DNA from: Chroococcidiopsidaceae cyanobacterium CP_BM_ER_R8_30
GTDB lineage: Bacteria > Cyanobacteriota > Cyanobacteriia > Cyanobacteriales > Chroococcidiopsidaceae
Direction of reading: 5' to 3'
Assembly (NCBI GenBank): GCA_019244235.1
Contig: JAFASY010000181.1
Location: 1-45,358 of the forward strand
Length of the DNA: 45,358 nucleotides
The translations under genes were made by a program, and so were the position numbers. This document shows, piece by piece, positions 35,103-43,247 of the stretch (position 1 is the first letter of the stretch; every line of letters starts with the position of its first letter). The notes beneath the pieces were generated by a model, which was given only the letters and a program-made list of their open reading frames with translations, was not told the origin of the DNA and ran no database searches.

Positions 35103-35459
35103 ATGTCTAACAATCGTTCTGGAGTCTTTATCGGCGGTGTATTGCTGGGTGCTGCCATTGGTACTTTGACTGGTTTACTGGTGGCTCCGCGTACTGGTCA
35201 GGAAACACGGCAGATACTGAAGAAATCTGCTAATGCTTTACCAGAATTGGCAGAAGATTTATCAACAAGCGTTCAAATCCAGGCAGATCGGCTTTCTGAA
35301 TCTGCGCTACGTAGTTGGGATGAAACCCTAGAGCGACTGCGGGAAGCGATCGCGGCTGGGGTAGATGCTTCCCAGCGCGAGAGCCAGACATTGAACCGGG
35401 GAACGACAGGTGCTGAAGTTCCCCCAGATTCCCCCCCACCCCTTTTGGATCGCCTATAG
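35103..35459 (+). CDS. YtxH-domain small membrane protein
   Basis: 118 residues from ATG 35103, which has a strong AAGGAGA 8 bases upstream; the in-frame start at 35058 lacks this. The YtxH glycine-rich membrane segment is SGVFIGGVLLGAAIGTLTGL followed by LVAPRTGQETRQIL. Then comes a helical part (QIQADRLSESALRSWDETLE). YtxH proteins are general-stress-associated in other bacteria; the molecular role is unknown. The stop is 10 bases before the next gene. Confidence 0.85.
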   Translation: MSNNRSGVFIGGVLLGAAIGTLTGLLVAPRTGQETRQILKKSANALPELAEDLSTSVQIQADRLSESALRSWDETLERLREAIAAGVDASQRESQTLNRGTTGAEVPPDSPPPLLDRL

Positions 35460-35469
35460 GCTGCATGCC

Positions 35470-36033
35470 ATGACTAACCCCATATTTTGGCTTGGACTAT
35501 CATTTTTGTTAGTTGCATTCAGCCTCACTGTATTTTTAGTAGCAGCTTTGCCTGCCTTCCAGGAGATAGCGAGGGCAGCTCGCAGTATCGAAAAATTGGT
35601 TGATACCCTACGGCGGGAGTTGCCACCAACCCTGGAAGCTATTCGCCTGACTGGAATGGAGATTAGCGATCTAACAGATGATGTCAGCGATGGAGTGAAG
35701 AGCGCTGGTCAAATTGTTAAACAAGTAGACCAAAGCCTTGATGGTGCTAAAAAACAGGCACAAAAAGCACAAGTCACTACTAAAAGCGTTTTTGTCGGTA
35801 TCAAAGCAGCTTGGAGTAGCTTGACTCGTTCACCCTCTACTCGTCCTAAGAGCGAACGTCTCTCGCCTAGTCAAAGAAGAATGAGATCGTCAAGGTTGCA
35901 GCAGGCAAGTTTTGATGAGAATCGCGTTGAGCCTTTGGTGTATCGCGATCGCTACCTTGAAGACTCTCGTCAGCTAAGCAGTGACAACCCTCATTTTCAG
36001 CCTGAGCCCGAGGATTTTGAGCGGGAAGATTAA
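35470..36033 (+). CDS. DUF948-like membrane-anchored coiled-coil protein
   Basis: 187 residues from ATG 35470. One membrane helix (FWLGLSFLLVAFSLTVFLVA) is followed by a coiled coil with the DUF948-type repeat VDTLRRELPPTLEAIRLTGM, EISDLTDDVSDGVKSAGQIV. The last 70 residues are polar and disordered (SPSTRPKSERLSPSQRR). It starts 10 bases after the YtxH stop, so both are one operon. Frames upstream of the ATG overlap the YtxH gene and were not used. Confidence 0.82.
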   Translation: MTNPIFWLGLSFLLVAFSLTVFLVAALPAFQEIARAARSIEKLVDTLRRELPPTLEAIRLTGMEISDLTDDVSDGVKSAGQIVKQVDQSLDGAKKQAQKAQVTTKSVFVGIKAAWSSLTRSPSTRPKSERLSPSQRRMRSSRLQQASFDENRVEPLVYRDRYLEDSRQLSSDNPHFQPEPEDFERED

Positions 36034-36051
36034 AGACGGGTAGGAGCAAAC

Positions 36052-36648
36052 ATGTTAGACAATGTATTGAAGACCGATCGCAAGAACCGATATGACGGTG
36101 TTTTTACCCTAATCGTGATTAACTTAGCGGTGTTCATTGCTGACCACCTGCTAGGCATCGGTCTGATTCATAACTTATACCTTAATCAATCCTCACCAGC
36201 ATGGTACCAGTTCTTCACTGCCATGTTTTGCCATGCTAGTTGGGTACACATATCAGGAAATCTCTTTTTCCTCTACATCTTTGGTAAGTTAGTGGAGGAA
36301 GAAGAGGGAGCCTTCGGAGTTATCAGCTCTTACTTAGTTTGCGGTTTAGGCGCAAACCTGATGAGTTGGCTATTTCGTAGCGGGGATGGATATTCGCTCG
36401 GAGCTTCAGGCGCGGTTTTTGGCTTATTCATGGTCAGCGTCTTGATTAGGTTGAGTTGGAATTGGCGGAAGATCGTTGAAGTCTTGATTCTCGGACAATT
36501 TGTCATCCAGCAAGTCATCTTTGAATTCCAGCAGACAGGCAATCATGACGGAATAGATCACATCGCGCACTTGGGTGGGGCGCTAGTGGGCGTAGCGCTG
36601 ATTTTGGCACTGATGCGTTTCAGCCATCGCAGTACCAAGGTCAGCTAG
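36052..36648 (+). CDS. Rhomboid-family intramembrane serine protease
   Basis: 198 residues with about six membrane helices. The catalytic serine is S119 in YSLGASGAVFGLF and the histidine H173 in DGIDHIAHLGGALVG. The HASWVHISGNLFFLYIFG segment is the conserved first-half motif (HxxxxHxxxN). It cleaves substrates inside the membrane; the natural substrate is unknown. The ATG is 18 bases after the DUF948-like gene, so it is probably the last gene of that operon. After its stop, GTAAAG-A-AGTA and TACTCTTTAC (about 36670-36703) can form a stem. Confidence 0.92.
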   Translation: MLDNVLKTDRKNRYDGVFTLIVINLAVFIADHLLGIGLIHNLYLNQSSPAWYQFFTAMFCHASWVHISGNLFFLYIFGKLVEEEEGAFGVISSYLVCGLGANLMSWLFRSGDGYSLGASGAVFGLFMVSVLIRLSWNWRKIVEVLILGQFVIQQVIFEFQQTGNHDGIDHIAHLGGALVGVALILALMRFSHRSTKVS

Positions 36649-36751
36649 ATTAGATTAAAGTAAATAAATGTAAAGAAGTATCATTTTTCGTCTACTCTTT
36701 ACAGTTATCACTTCTTACGCGTCCAATTTTGAGATTTCTATAGAATCATCC

Positions 36752-37561
36752 ATGCAACGTTTTCTTTGGCGACGACTTCTGGTATCTCTAATCTTCTTGT
36801 TTTTCCTCGCTAGTTCAATCTGGACTCTGCTGCCCTCAGCAGCACTAGCCTATAACAACCCCGACTTACTCCCCAACACTCAAACCCCAATCATCGACCT
36901 AGCCAACTCCCTCACCAGCATTCAAGAAGAACGCCTTGTCCAAGAGCTAGAGCAATTTGAAACCGAAACAGGCTGGAAACTGCGAGTCTTGACTCAGTAC
37001 GACCGCACACCCGGTTTAGCAGTGAAAGACTTCTGGGATCTAGATGATAAAAGCATTCTGCTTGTTGCTGATTCCCGTGGTGGCAATATTCTTAACTTCA
37101 ATGTTGGCGACGACGTTTACAAGCTCTTACCTCGGACTTTTTGGGTAGAGTTGCAAACGCGCTTCGGGAATCTTTACTTTGTACGAGAGGAAGGCGAAGA
37201 CCAATCCATCTTGCAATCATTGGCATCAATAGAAACCTGCTTACGCCAGGGCGGTTGCAATGTTGTGCCAGGACTCCCACGAGAGCAATGGATTCTTACT
37301 CTCGTTAGTTCAGTGGTTGGTGGAATTATTTGTGGATTTGCGGCTCATCCCCGGCGTGAAGGACAGATTGTTGCTTGGCAGTGGGCTTTGATCTTTTCAC
37401 CTCTATGGGGAATCTTATTTTTTGCTTTCGGAGTTGGACCAGTGGTGACACGTACTTCAGAATGGTTGCCCTTGATGCGTAACTTTACTGGCTTCCTTAT
37501 AGGTGCTCTGGTTGCCTACCTGTCACCTGCATTCAGTCGGTCTTCTGCCTCTGAATTGTAA
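36752..37561 (+). CDS. TPM-domain (Psb32/TLP18-like) membrane protein
   Basis: 269 residues. A signal peptide ends near residue 34 (LLPSAALA-YNNP). The TPM domain is NPDLLPNTQTPIIDLANSLT, EERLVQELEQFETETGWKLR and ILLVADSRGGNILNFNVGDD. Two or three C-terminal membrane helices follow (WILTLVSSVVGGIICGFAAH, WGILFFAFGVGPV, FTGFLIGALVAYLSP). Plant and cyanobacterial relatives are linked to photosystem II repair or biogenesis (Psb32). It faces the lumen or periplasm. Monocistronic by spacing. Confidence 0.85.
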   Translation: MQRFLWRRLLVSLIFLFFLASSIWTLLPSAALAYNNPDLLPNTQTPIIDLANSLTSIQEERLVQELEQFETETGWKLRVLTQYDRTPGLAVKDFWDLDDKSILLVADSRGGNILNFNVGDDVYKLLPRTFWVELQTRFGNLYFVREEGEDQSILQSLASIETCLRQGGCNVVPGLPREQWILTLVSSVVGGIICGFAAHPRREGQIVAWQWALIFSPLWGILFFAFGVGPVVTRTSEWLPLMRNFTGFLIGALVAYLSPAFSRSSASEL

Positions 37562-37642
37562 GCACCCCGCTAAGCTGTCTCTATTAGTAGAGTGATATCT
37601 ATAGCTCACTTTTACAAGGAGTTCAGCTCAATCCCTATCTCC

Positions 37643-38154
37643 TCATGCTAGATCAAACAGCAATATTTCCGCTCCGACATCAGTACTAAATTCCAACTCT
37701 TCTATCTTACTTACAGCTACCCCATCACCTTCTCTCAGCAAATTGCCGTCCAATGTGGCTCTGTCTCGCGCTATCTGTATCCAGGCATAACGATGGGGTC
37801 GCAAGTGATAGGATACTTGCTCATCTGGCTCTAGAACAGAAGCATACAGATCGCCCTCTTACTGGACTGTGATAGCACCTTCTCGCCCGTCTTTGGCTGC
37901 AATCAACTGTCTTTGTGTTCTAGGGCTCCTTCTAGCACATAGGTAATAATTTCCATGTCGCGGTGGCTGTGGGTAGTAAAACCAGCACCAGGAATGACAT
38001 GATCATCATTAATCACCCGTAGAGAGCGAAAGCCCATGCGGTTCGGATCTAGAAATCCTCCAAATGAAAATGTGTGGTAACTGTTAAGCCAGCCGAGTTT
38101 TGTATGTCCGCGTGCATGTCTATCGTGTATTAGGTTAATGGTATCTTGGCTCAT
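37643..38154 (-). pseudogene. Pirin-family protein pseudogene with internal deletion
   Basis: From ATG 38154 the N-terminus of a pirin is intact: [40 protein letters not shown], the metal-ligand motif [22 protein letters not shown], then a stop at 37903. Directly downstream another frame carries the pirin C-terminus: [15 protein letters not shown], a TAA, and after a frame shift LYASVLEPDEQVSYHLRPHR, TLDGNLLREGDGVAVSKIEE, AEILLFDLA-stop at 37643. About 90 residues between them, including the second cupin-motif histidine and glutamate, are missing. It cannot make a working protein. Confidence 0.8.
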
Positions 38155-38256
38155 ATTTGGCACCTCACTTACTTAGCATAAAATCTATTTTTTCAAACTT
38201 TTATTTGAGGTTTACTTAAAGCTTAGTAGGTATAAAGTAAGTAAGACAAGTAGCTA

Positions 38257-38283
38257 CTTTAAGGTAATATACTTACCTTAAAG
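38257..38283. promoter_or_regulatory. Perfect 11-base inverted repeat, operator-like
   Basis: CTTTAAGGTAA (38257-38267), spacer TATAC, TTACCTTAAAG (38273-38283). It lies about 100 bases upstream of the pirin pseudogene start. TAAGTAAG-type elements surround it (38168-38175 reversed, 38239-38246). The layout suits a dimeric regulator such as an HxlR/DUF24 or MarR protein; the family is a guess. No regulator gene is adjacent. The flanks are AT-rich and otherwise empty. Confidence 0.5.
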
Positions 38284-38394
38284 ATACTATCTTTTAAAAA
38301 GACTAGGAGTTAGGAGCTAGGGTTGTCCATGTTTGCTCATTCGCAGGCGTAATGTATTGCGCTTACCGTTGTCCCAAGGTAGCCATAACTATTG

Positions 38395-39282
38395 CTATCG
38401 AGGGTAATTGCGATCGTATTCTACTCGATTCAGAAATTCGTCCAGTACTTGCAGAAATCTTTCTGTTTCTTCCAAGTGGGGCATATGTGAACTGTTCTCA
38501 AACAATACCCAATCTGAATCAGAAATTCCTTGCTTTAATTGTTCGATGCAAGCTGGAGTGACTTGATCGTATTGACCAGAAAGCAGCAGTGTTGGTACAA
38601 AAATTTCACTCAAGCGGTTTTCAACATTCCAGTTAATGATTTTGCCAGCACCCCGAAACTCTATACCTGCTTTGCTGTACGCGCTAGTTAAACAACTCGG
38701 CCAAGGGTCTAAACGACAGAGAAAACAATGGTTAAAGACCTCGATTGCCTGTTTATATTCTGGGTCTTGGGTTGTACCTGCGGTTTCATGTTGGTGAATG
38801 ATCTCTTTCACATCTTCGGGTAAGCTATTCATCAAGCCATAAGCTTCATTCACAAATTGTTGAACACTAGCAGGCGTATTAGCCAAAACTAGACTTGCTA
38901 AACCCATTGCTTGAGAAAGGGCATGCTCCAGTGCCAAACAACCGCCCCATGATTGTCCAAAAAGATGAATCTGCTCTAAGTTCAACGCGCTACGAATGGC
39001 TACGAGTTCATCCTTAAATAAATCAATTGAGTATAGATCTGCGTTCCTTGCGCGATCGCTATTTCCGCATCCTAGCTGAGCGTAGAAAATAACTCGTCTT
39101 CCCATGTACGCGATCGCTTCTAAAGGTTCTAAGTAATCGTGCGGGATTCCTGGACCTCCGTGAAGACATAACAGGGGTAATTTGCTAGATTCTTCTTGGT
39201 TCGGTTTAACAATGCGATACCATACTTGATGCTCATGAAACGAGATAAAGCCTTCGACAAAAGTTAAGGACTGTTTATTCAT
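38395..39282 (-). CDS. Proline iminopeptidase-family alpha/beta hydrolase
   Basis: 295 residues. The HGGPG motif (41-45) and nucleophile S111 in GQSWGGCLALEHAL mark the prolyl-aminopeptidase group. The acid is in LLLSGQYDQVTP and the histidine in FENSSHMPHLEE. The region normally read YDQLGCG has YAQLGCG here (A68 instead of D), an unusual change close to the active site that may alter specificity. No signal peptide, so cytosolic; likely cleaves N-terminal proline or a small amide or ester. Monocistronic. Confidence 0.88.
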   Translation of the reverse strand: MNKQSLTFVEGFISFHEHQVWYRIVKPNQEESSKLPLLCLHGGPGIPHDYLEPLEAIAYMGRRVIFYAQLGCGNSDRARNADLYSIDLFKDELVAIRSALNLEQIHLFGQSWGGCLALEHALSQAMGLASLVLANTPASVQQFVNEAYGLMNSLPEDVKEIIHQHETAGTTQDPEYKQAIEVFNHCFLCRLDPWPSCLTSAYSKAGIEFRGAGKIINWNVENRLSEIFVPTLLLSGQYDQVTPACIEQLKQGISDSDWVLFENSSHMPHLEETERFLQVLDEFLNRVEYDRNYPR

Positions 39283-39500
39283 ACCTTAGCGGAGAATTAA
39301 CAATAGACTCACATTACAATATTTCGAAAATTTTAGTTAGCAATAGTGCTGTAATTGGAGCGACAAATGCCGCGAAAAGTGCATAACACCCTCTAGCTAC
39401 TTACCGCCCCTTCTTGTCAAGCTACATTATTTAATTTGAAAATTCTAAAAGAATGTTGGAAAATAGAAAGTATATTTTCTTCGTGTTGAAAGTAGACAAT

Positions 39501-39887
39501 ATGACTTACTACGTCATCTACGATGGCAACTGCAATCTTTGCACCTCTTTAGTCCAACTCTTGGAAAATCTAGACCAAGGGAAAAGGTTTCGATATGCTC
39601 CTATGCAAGATGAGCAAACGCTGAAGCGCTGGAGCATTACGCCCCAAAATTGTGAACTAGGAATAATTTTGATTGATACTGAGTCTCCTGAACGTCGATG
39701 GCAAGGTAGTGCAGCAGCTGAAGAAATTGGACGGCTATTGCCGTTGGGTGATGTATTCGTCTCGGCTTACCAATCACTACCTGGACTCAAGTGGGTAGGC
39801 GATCGCACTTACGAGCAAATCCGCGATAACCGCTACAGTTGGTTCGGCAAGCGTTCTAGCACCTACCAGACAGCGTATAAGGCTTGA
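39501..39887 (+). CDS. DCC1-like thiol-disulfide oxidoreductase family protein (DUF393)
   Basis: 128 residues from ATG 39501 (MTYYVIYDGNCNLC). The DxxCxxC pattern that names the family has cysteines C11 and C14. Other landmarks are FRYAPMQDEQTL and the helix AAEEIGRLLPLGDVFVSAYQ; the tail RDNRYSWFGKR is also typical. Thioredoxin-like fold; substrates unknown. The upstream extension to 39453 is not conserved in type and is left out. It converges on crtW with a 21-base gap. Confidence 0.88.
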   Translation: MTYYVIYDGNCNLCTSLVQLLENLDQGKRFRYAPMQDEQTLKRWSITPQNCELGIILIDTESPERRWQGSAAAEEIGRLLPLGDVFVSAYQSLPGLKWVGDRTYEQIRDNRYSWFGKRSSTYQTAYKA

Positions 39888-39908
39888 AGGCAAAATTTCT
39901 ATCATCCA

Positions 39909-40658
39909 TCATACCTGCTGAGGCAACTTACGCGCAGAAGGTAATTTGAACCATGGTATGTGAGGATATTCGTGATGCTCCCAATGGTAGCCAAAGTGGT
40001 AGCAGGTAAAAAATGACCACACACACGGAAAATAGCTACTCTTGGCACAATGAATGTTAGTGTATCCCTCTTTAGGTTGTCGGTGTGGTAGGAATGTACC
40101 AAAGTAAAACAGTTGTATTGAACTGAGCAACGATGGCAGTGCCCAGAATAAAACTAGGTTCATCCCGGGTATATGTAGTCCTAGTCTCAAACTGTGAAAT
40201 ATAATAGTCATCAAAACAGTTAAAGCTAGATTCTGTTTCCAATCCAAGTAGCCCAACATGAACCTTACATACCAAGCAATTGGGTTTTTATGCTTACCAT
40301 TATGGAAATCTGGATCGTCGGGGCTAGCCACATAAATATGATGCTTCCAGTGGTTTTCTACAAACTTTTTGTAAGATAATAAGGCATAAAAAGTAATCGC
40401 TAGAGCACCAATGAGATGATTAATCTTACGATAGGGAAGTATTGCTCCATGTGCAGCGTCGTGCGCTACAATGAACAGTCCTGTATGTAAAAATGTCCTG
40501 CCGAATACAGCCATTAGAACCAAGATAACTGGGAGCTTAGCAACATTGACGTAACTAAGTATTACGAAACTGCCTAGCCACATAATAAAAATCATAAATG
40601 TGCTAAGAATACCCAAGCCCGAATCTAGGAGGGTATCTTTGTCTTTTAATACTGCCAT
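39909..40658 (-). CDS. crtW: Beta-carotene ketolase CrtW
   Basis: Membrane di-iron enzyme adding 4-keto groups to beta-carotene (echinenone, canthaxanthin). 249 residues, four membrane helices. Histidine boxes: HDAAH (66-70), HWKHH (103-107) and HWEHHEYPHIPWFKLP near the C-terminus. LLSSIQLFYFGTFLPHRQP and TCYHFGYHWEHHEYP match the CrtW group rather than ordinary acyl desaturases. ATG 40658 chosen; TTG 40676 adds six residues. Keto-carotenoids such as echinenone serve the orange carotenoid protein and membrane protection; no OCP gene is in the window. Confidence 0.92.
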   Translation of the reverse strand: MAVLKDKDTLLDSGLGILSTFMIFIMWLGSFVILSYVNVAKLPVILVLMAVFGRTFLHTGLFIVAHDAAHGAILPYRKINHLIGALAITFYALLSYKKFVENHWKHHIYVASPDDPDFHNGKHKNPIAWYVRFMLGYLDWKQNLALTVLMTIIFHSLRLGLHIPGMNLVLFWALPSLLSSIQLFYFGTFLPHRQPKEGYTNIHCAKSSYFPCVWSFFTCYHFGYHWEHHEYPHIPWFKLPSARKLPQQV

Positions 40659-40782
40659 GAATAAGCGTCCTAGCAATATACCAACCCATCCACTACATTT
40701 TTAGCTACTATACATATATTTTCTTAGACTTTGGACAAATTTAGCTGAGTTAGAGAATAATATACAGATTGAGGCTAACTTG

Positions 40783-41091
40783 ATGAGAGCCAGAATTGAG
40801 AACATGGTTCTTTTTCTCAACCATGAGGATTTGCCGGAGCTTAAAAAGGGAGGTTCAGTGGTGCGAAACAGTTATTTCTGGGCACTACGTTCAATCGCTG
40901 GCAAAGCCTCTCGCTATCGTGACTGGGAATATGAGTCAGAAGTTTGGCTAGCATTTTCTAGGATGCTGCTATCTTTTAGCGAGTCTGGCTATCTTGGTTT
41001 TCGAGAAACTATTCTAGAGTTTCCGCGATCTCAACTAGAAATTCCTACAATTCTGCGACCGATTTCTACTTGGGTCGATGATGGGGCCTGA
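40783..41091 (+). CDS. Hypothetical protein, unknown
   Basis: 102 residues, not recognised. It reads RIENMVLFLNHEDLPELKKG, then SYFWALRSIAGKASRYRDWE, YESEVWLAFSRMLLSFSESG; soluble, mixed charge, rich in aromatic residues. No signal peptide or membrane helix. ATG 40783 directly follows an in-frame TTG and has no clear ribosome site. It may be a lineage-specific gene. It is divergent from crtW across 124 bases and might share its control region. Confidence 0.5.
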   Translation: MRARIENMVLFLNHEDLPELKKGGSVVRNSYFWALRSIAGKASRYRDWEYESEVWLAFSRMLLSFSESGYLGFRETILEFPRSQLEIPTILRPISTWVDDGA

Positions 41092-41344
41092 GTAGTAATA
41101 GATACTATCAGTAGGTTCATCCTATTTACAAGTTTTGTCGGGCTCAGTATGAAGATAGAGCGAGGATTTTCAAGCGACTTTAGTCAACGTCTCTTTTGCG
41201 TGGCACGCCGAGAGCTGCGTTGACTTCGTCAAAACTAGAGCAGAAAGCCGACCATAGATCGGGTAGAATCCGCTCGGTTTATAGTCAAGGCAAGCTTACG
41301 TGCACAATTATAATAGTAAGTAGTTAATTAAACCATAAACAGCA

Positions 41345-41701
41345 GTGAGAATACAGTCAGCAGTACTAGTCCATTTAGGATTTGGTAAATATGTTCGCTC
41401 TGACCAGGTAACAGCAGTGGTACCGATTGAAGAAGAGCGGGGACCAGGACGGCGTACTTTTGTTCATGTACAGGGGCAAACCGATCCAATTGTGGCTTCA
41501 CGAGCTGAAGACACCATTGTGCGCGACCTTGTACAGGAGCCGCGTGAAGTCACCCAAGCACGTCAGCAGCAGGAAATTTTGCAAGACCTATTGGTTGACC
41601 TGGGCAATGTCAATGCCACCGTGCGCCGTATCAGTCGTGATGAAGGAGGGCTAGATCTTGAACGTTTAGAGCGACGCATCCATCAAGTCCTAGAGCAGTA
41701 A
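41345..41701 (+). CDS. RemA/DUF370-like small protein
   Basis: 118 residues from a GTG start. The first half, VLVHLGFGKYVRSDQVTAVV, and the GRRTFVHVQGQTDPIVASRA segment resemble the DUF370/RemA fold (short DNA-binding protein that controls matrix genes in Bacillus). The second half is a helical extension (EVTQARQQQEILQDLLVDLG, RLERRIHQVLEQ) that normal RemA lacks. The match is by pattern and moderate. Preceded by 253 bases (41092-41344) in which I see no gene. It converges on the DoxX gene. Confidence 0.55.
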   Translation: MRIQSAVLVHLGFGKYVRSDQVTAVVPIEEERGPGRRTFVHVQGQTDPIVASRAEDTIVRDLVQEPREVTQARQQQEILQDLLVDLGNVNATVRRISRDEGGLDLERLERRIHQVLEQ

Positions 41702-41707
41702 CGCTCA

Positions 41708-42244
41708 TTATCCAAAAATTAAAGCATCCAGCGAGTATGCACCGGGGCCTAAAAGTGCCAGCGTAATCAGCATGACGCAGTAAATAAACGCCTTTTCCCA
41801 GCTGGGCGGTTCACCCTGTCCTTTTGGACCCTTATATTGATCGGGCGGAATTAAGTATGGATCGCGAGCAACAAAAGGCAAGCCTTGAGAAATCTCTAAA
41901 AACATTGCAAACGCCATCGAGCCTAAAATTGCTACGCTCGATACTAATGTAAGGAATCCACAAATTAGACAAATGCCGCCTAGCAACATAGACAATGCTG
42001 ATAGAAAGCAAAGAAAGACTGGCATATGCAGAGAATTAGCCCACTGTCGAAGATGTGTGATCTTCGGGTAACCATGCAGCAGAAATAACACGCCAACACT
42101 AGCTCTTAGGAGGAAAAGCGCTGCGCCTGGGGCTCCACCAGGGTAAGTCACATTAACTGCACTTATTAAATGTGGACCTAATAAGGGATTAGTAGTGGCG
42201 AGTAAAAACGAGAGTGCGAAGCCGATAGCAAATCTGTAAATCAT
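41708..42244 (-). CDS. DoxX-family membrane protein
   Basis: 178 residues, four membrane helices: IYRFAIGFALSFLLATTNPL, the LFLLRASVGVLFLLHGYPKI helix with the DoxX RxxxGxxFLxHGxxK pattern, FLSALSMLLGGICLICGFLT and FIYCVMLITLALLGPGAYSL. DoxX proteins are often coupled to oxidoreductases in thiol or quinone metabolism. The frame starts at ATG 42244. It lies 94 bases downstream of the SMP-30 gene on the same strand. Confidence 0.82.
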   Translation of the reverse strand: MIYRFAIGFALSFLLATTNPLLGPHLISAVNVTYPGGAPGAALFLLRASVGVLFLLHGYPKITHLRQWANSLHMPVFLCFLSALSMLLGGICLICGFLTLVSSVAILGSMAFAMFLEISQGLPFVARDPYLIPPDQYKGPKGQGEPPSWEKAFIYCVMLITLALLGPGAYSLDALIFG

Positions 42245-42338
42245 TTCAGGTTTAACCCTTGCTGGCTGAATTTGGCTAATGATCTAAAACCTCTTCCACA
42301 CAATCTGTAAGTTAGAAAAAAATTTGTCAATCGTACCT

Positions 42339-43247
42339 TCAAGGCTGCTGCACGCCATGAGTGTTGAGGTCAATGGCATATAAGGATTTGCCTGCTGCGA
42401 TCAAAAGGCGATCGCGTTCCTGCCCTCCGAATGTAAGGTTAGCGCATGTCTCTGGCACTAAGATTTTTCCCAAACGGGTGCCGTCGGGTGCGTACACCTG
42501 CACACTATCCTGGGAGCTAGTAAAGACATTACCATGTTCATCCACCCGCAGCCCATCTGGTTGCCCTGGATCGATAACTGCAAATACACGACCGTTGGTA
42601 ACATGCCGACCATTCACAACCTCATATACGCGGATATGATGAGGTCCTTGAGGAATATTGAAGGCAGCTGTATCCGACACATACAGGAGCTGTTCATCAG
42701 GGCTGAAGGCAAGTCCATTGGGACGCACCATGTCTGTCACAACAGCATCGATTTCATCAGTTGCTGGGTCAAAGCGGTACACGAAACTTCCGGGTTGTTC
42801 CTGCTTGCCGCCATAACCCTGATCTGGTTGAGTAATGCCGTATGGCGGGTCAGTAAACCAGATTGTGCCGTCACTCTTCACAACCAGATCGTTCGGGCTG
42901 TTGAGGCGTTTACCCTGGTAAGAGTCTACTAAAACCCTCCACTGACCGTCATATTCGCGGCGTATAATTGCGCGGTTGCCTGATGAGCAGGCGACAAGAC
43001 GCCCCTCTTGATCGCGATAATTCCCGCTTTGATAGTCAGAGGGATCTCGCAGAATGCTTACTCCATCATCAGCGCTCCAGCGCAGTAAGCGATTACCATG
43101 GGCATCGCTCCACACAACACTGTCATCTTCGTAGAAGTAAACAGGACCTTCACTGTGAACCGCATTGTTAGCAATTTTTTGCAGTGAGGCACCAGGTCGC
43201 AAGAGTGAGTGGAAACGCTCATTATAGATCTCGATAAATTCTGCCAT
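42339..43247 (-). CDS. SMP-30/gluconolactonase-family protein
   Basis: 302 residues, six-bladed propeller lactonase. The metal ligands are suggested by NAVHSEGPVYF (Glu), LNSPNDLVVKSDGTIWFTDP (Asn-Asp) and VRPNGLAFSPDEQLLYVSDT (Asn and Asp). It would hydrolyse sugar lactones such as gluconolactone. The product fits the neighbouring GMC oxidoreductase, since lactones are typical GMC products; this is inference from position. ATG 43247, no signal peptide. Confidence 0.88.
   Translation of the reverse strand: MAEFIEIYNERFHSLLRPGASLQKIANNAVHSEGPVYFYEDDSVVWSDAHGNRLLRWSADDGVSILRDPSDYQSGNYRDQEGRLVACSSGNRAIIRREYDGQWRVLVDSYQGKRLNSPNDLVVKSDGTIWFTDPPYGITQPDQGYGGKQEQPGSFVYRFDPATDEIDAVVTDMVRPNGLAFSPDEQLLYVSDTAAFNIPQGPHHIRVYEVVNGRHVTNGRVFAVIDPGQPDGLRVDEHGNVFTSSQDSVQVYAPDGTRLGKILVPETCANLTFGGQERDRLLIAAGKSLYAIDLNTHGVQQP

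Noticed and set aside
42361-42932. Plus-strand frames of 92 and 132 codons
   Set aside because: Both are mirror frames of the SMP-30 lactonase gene and carry no motif.
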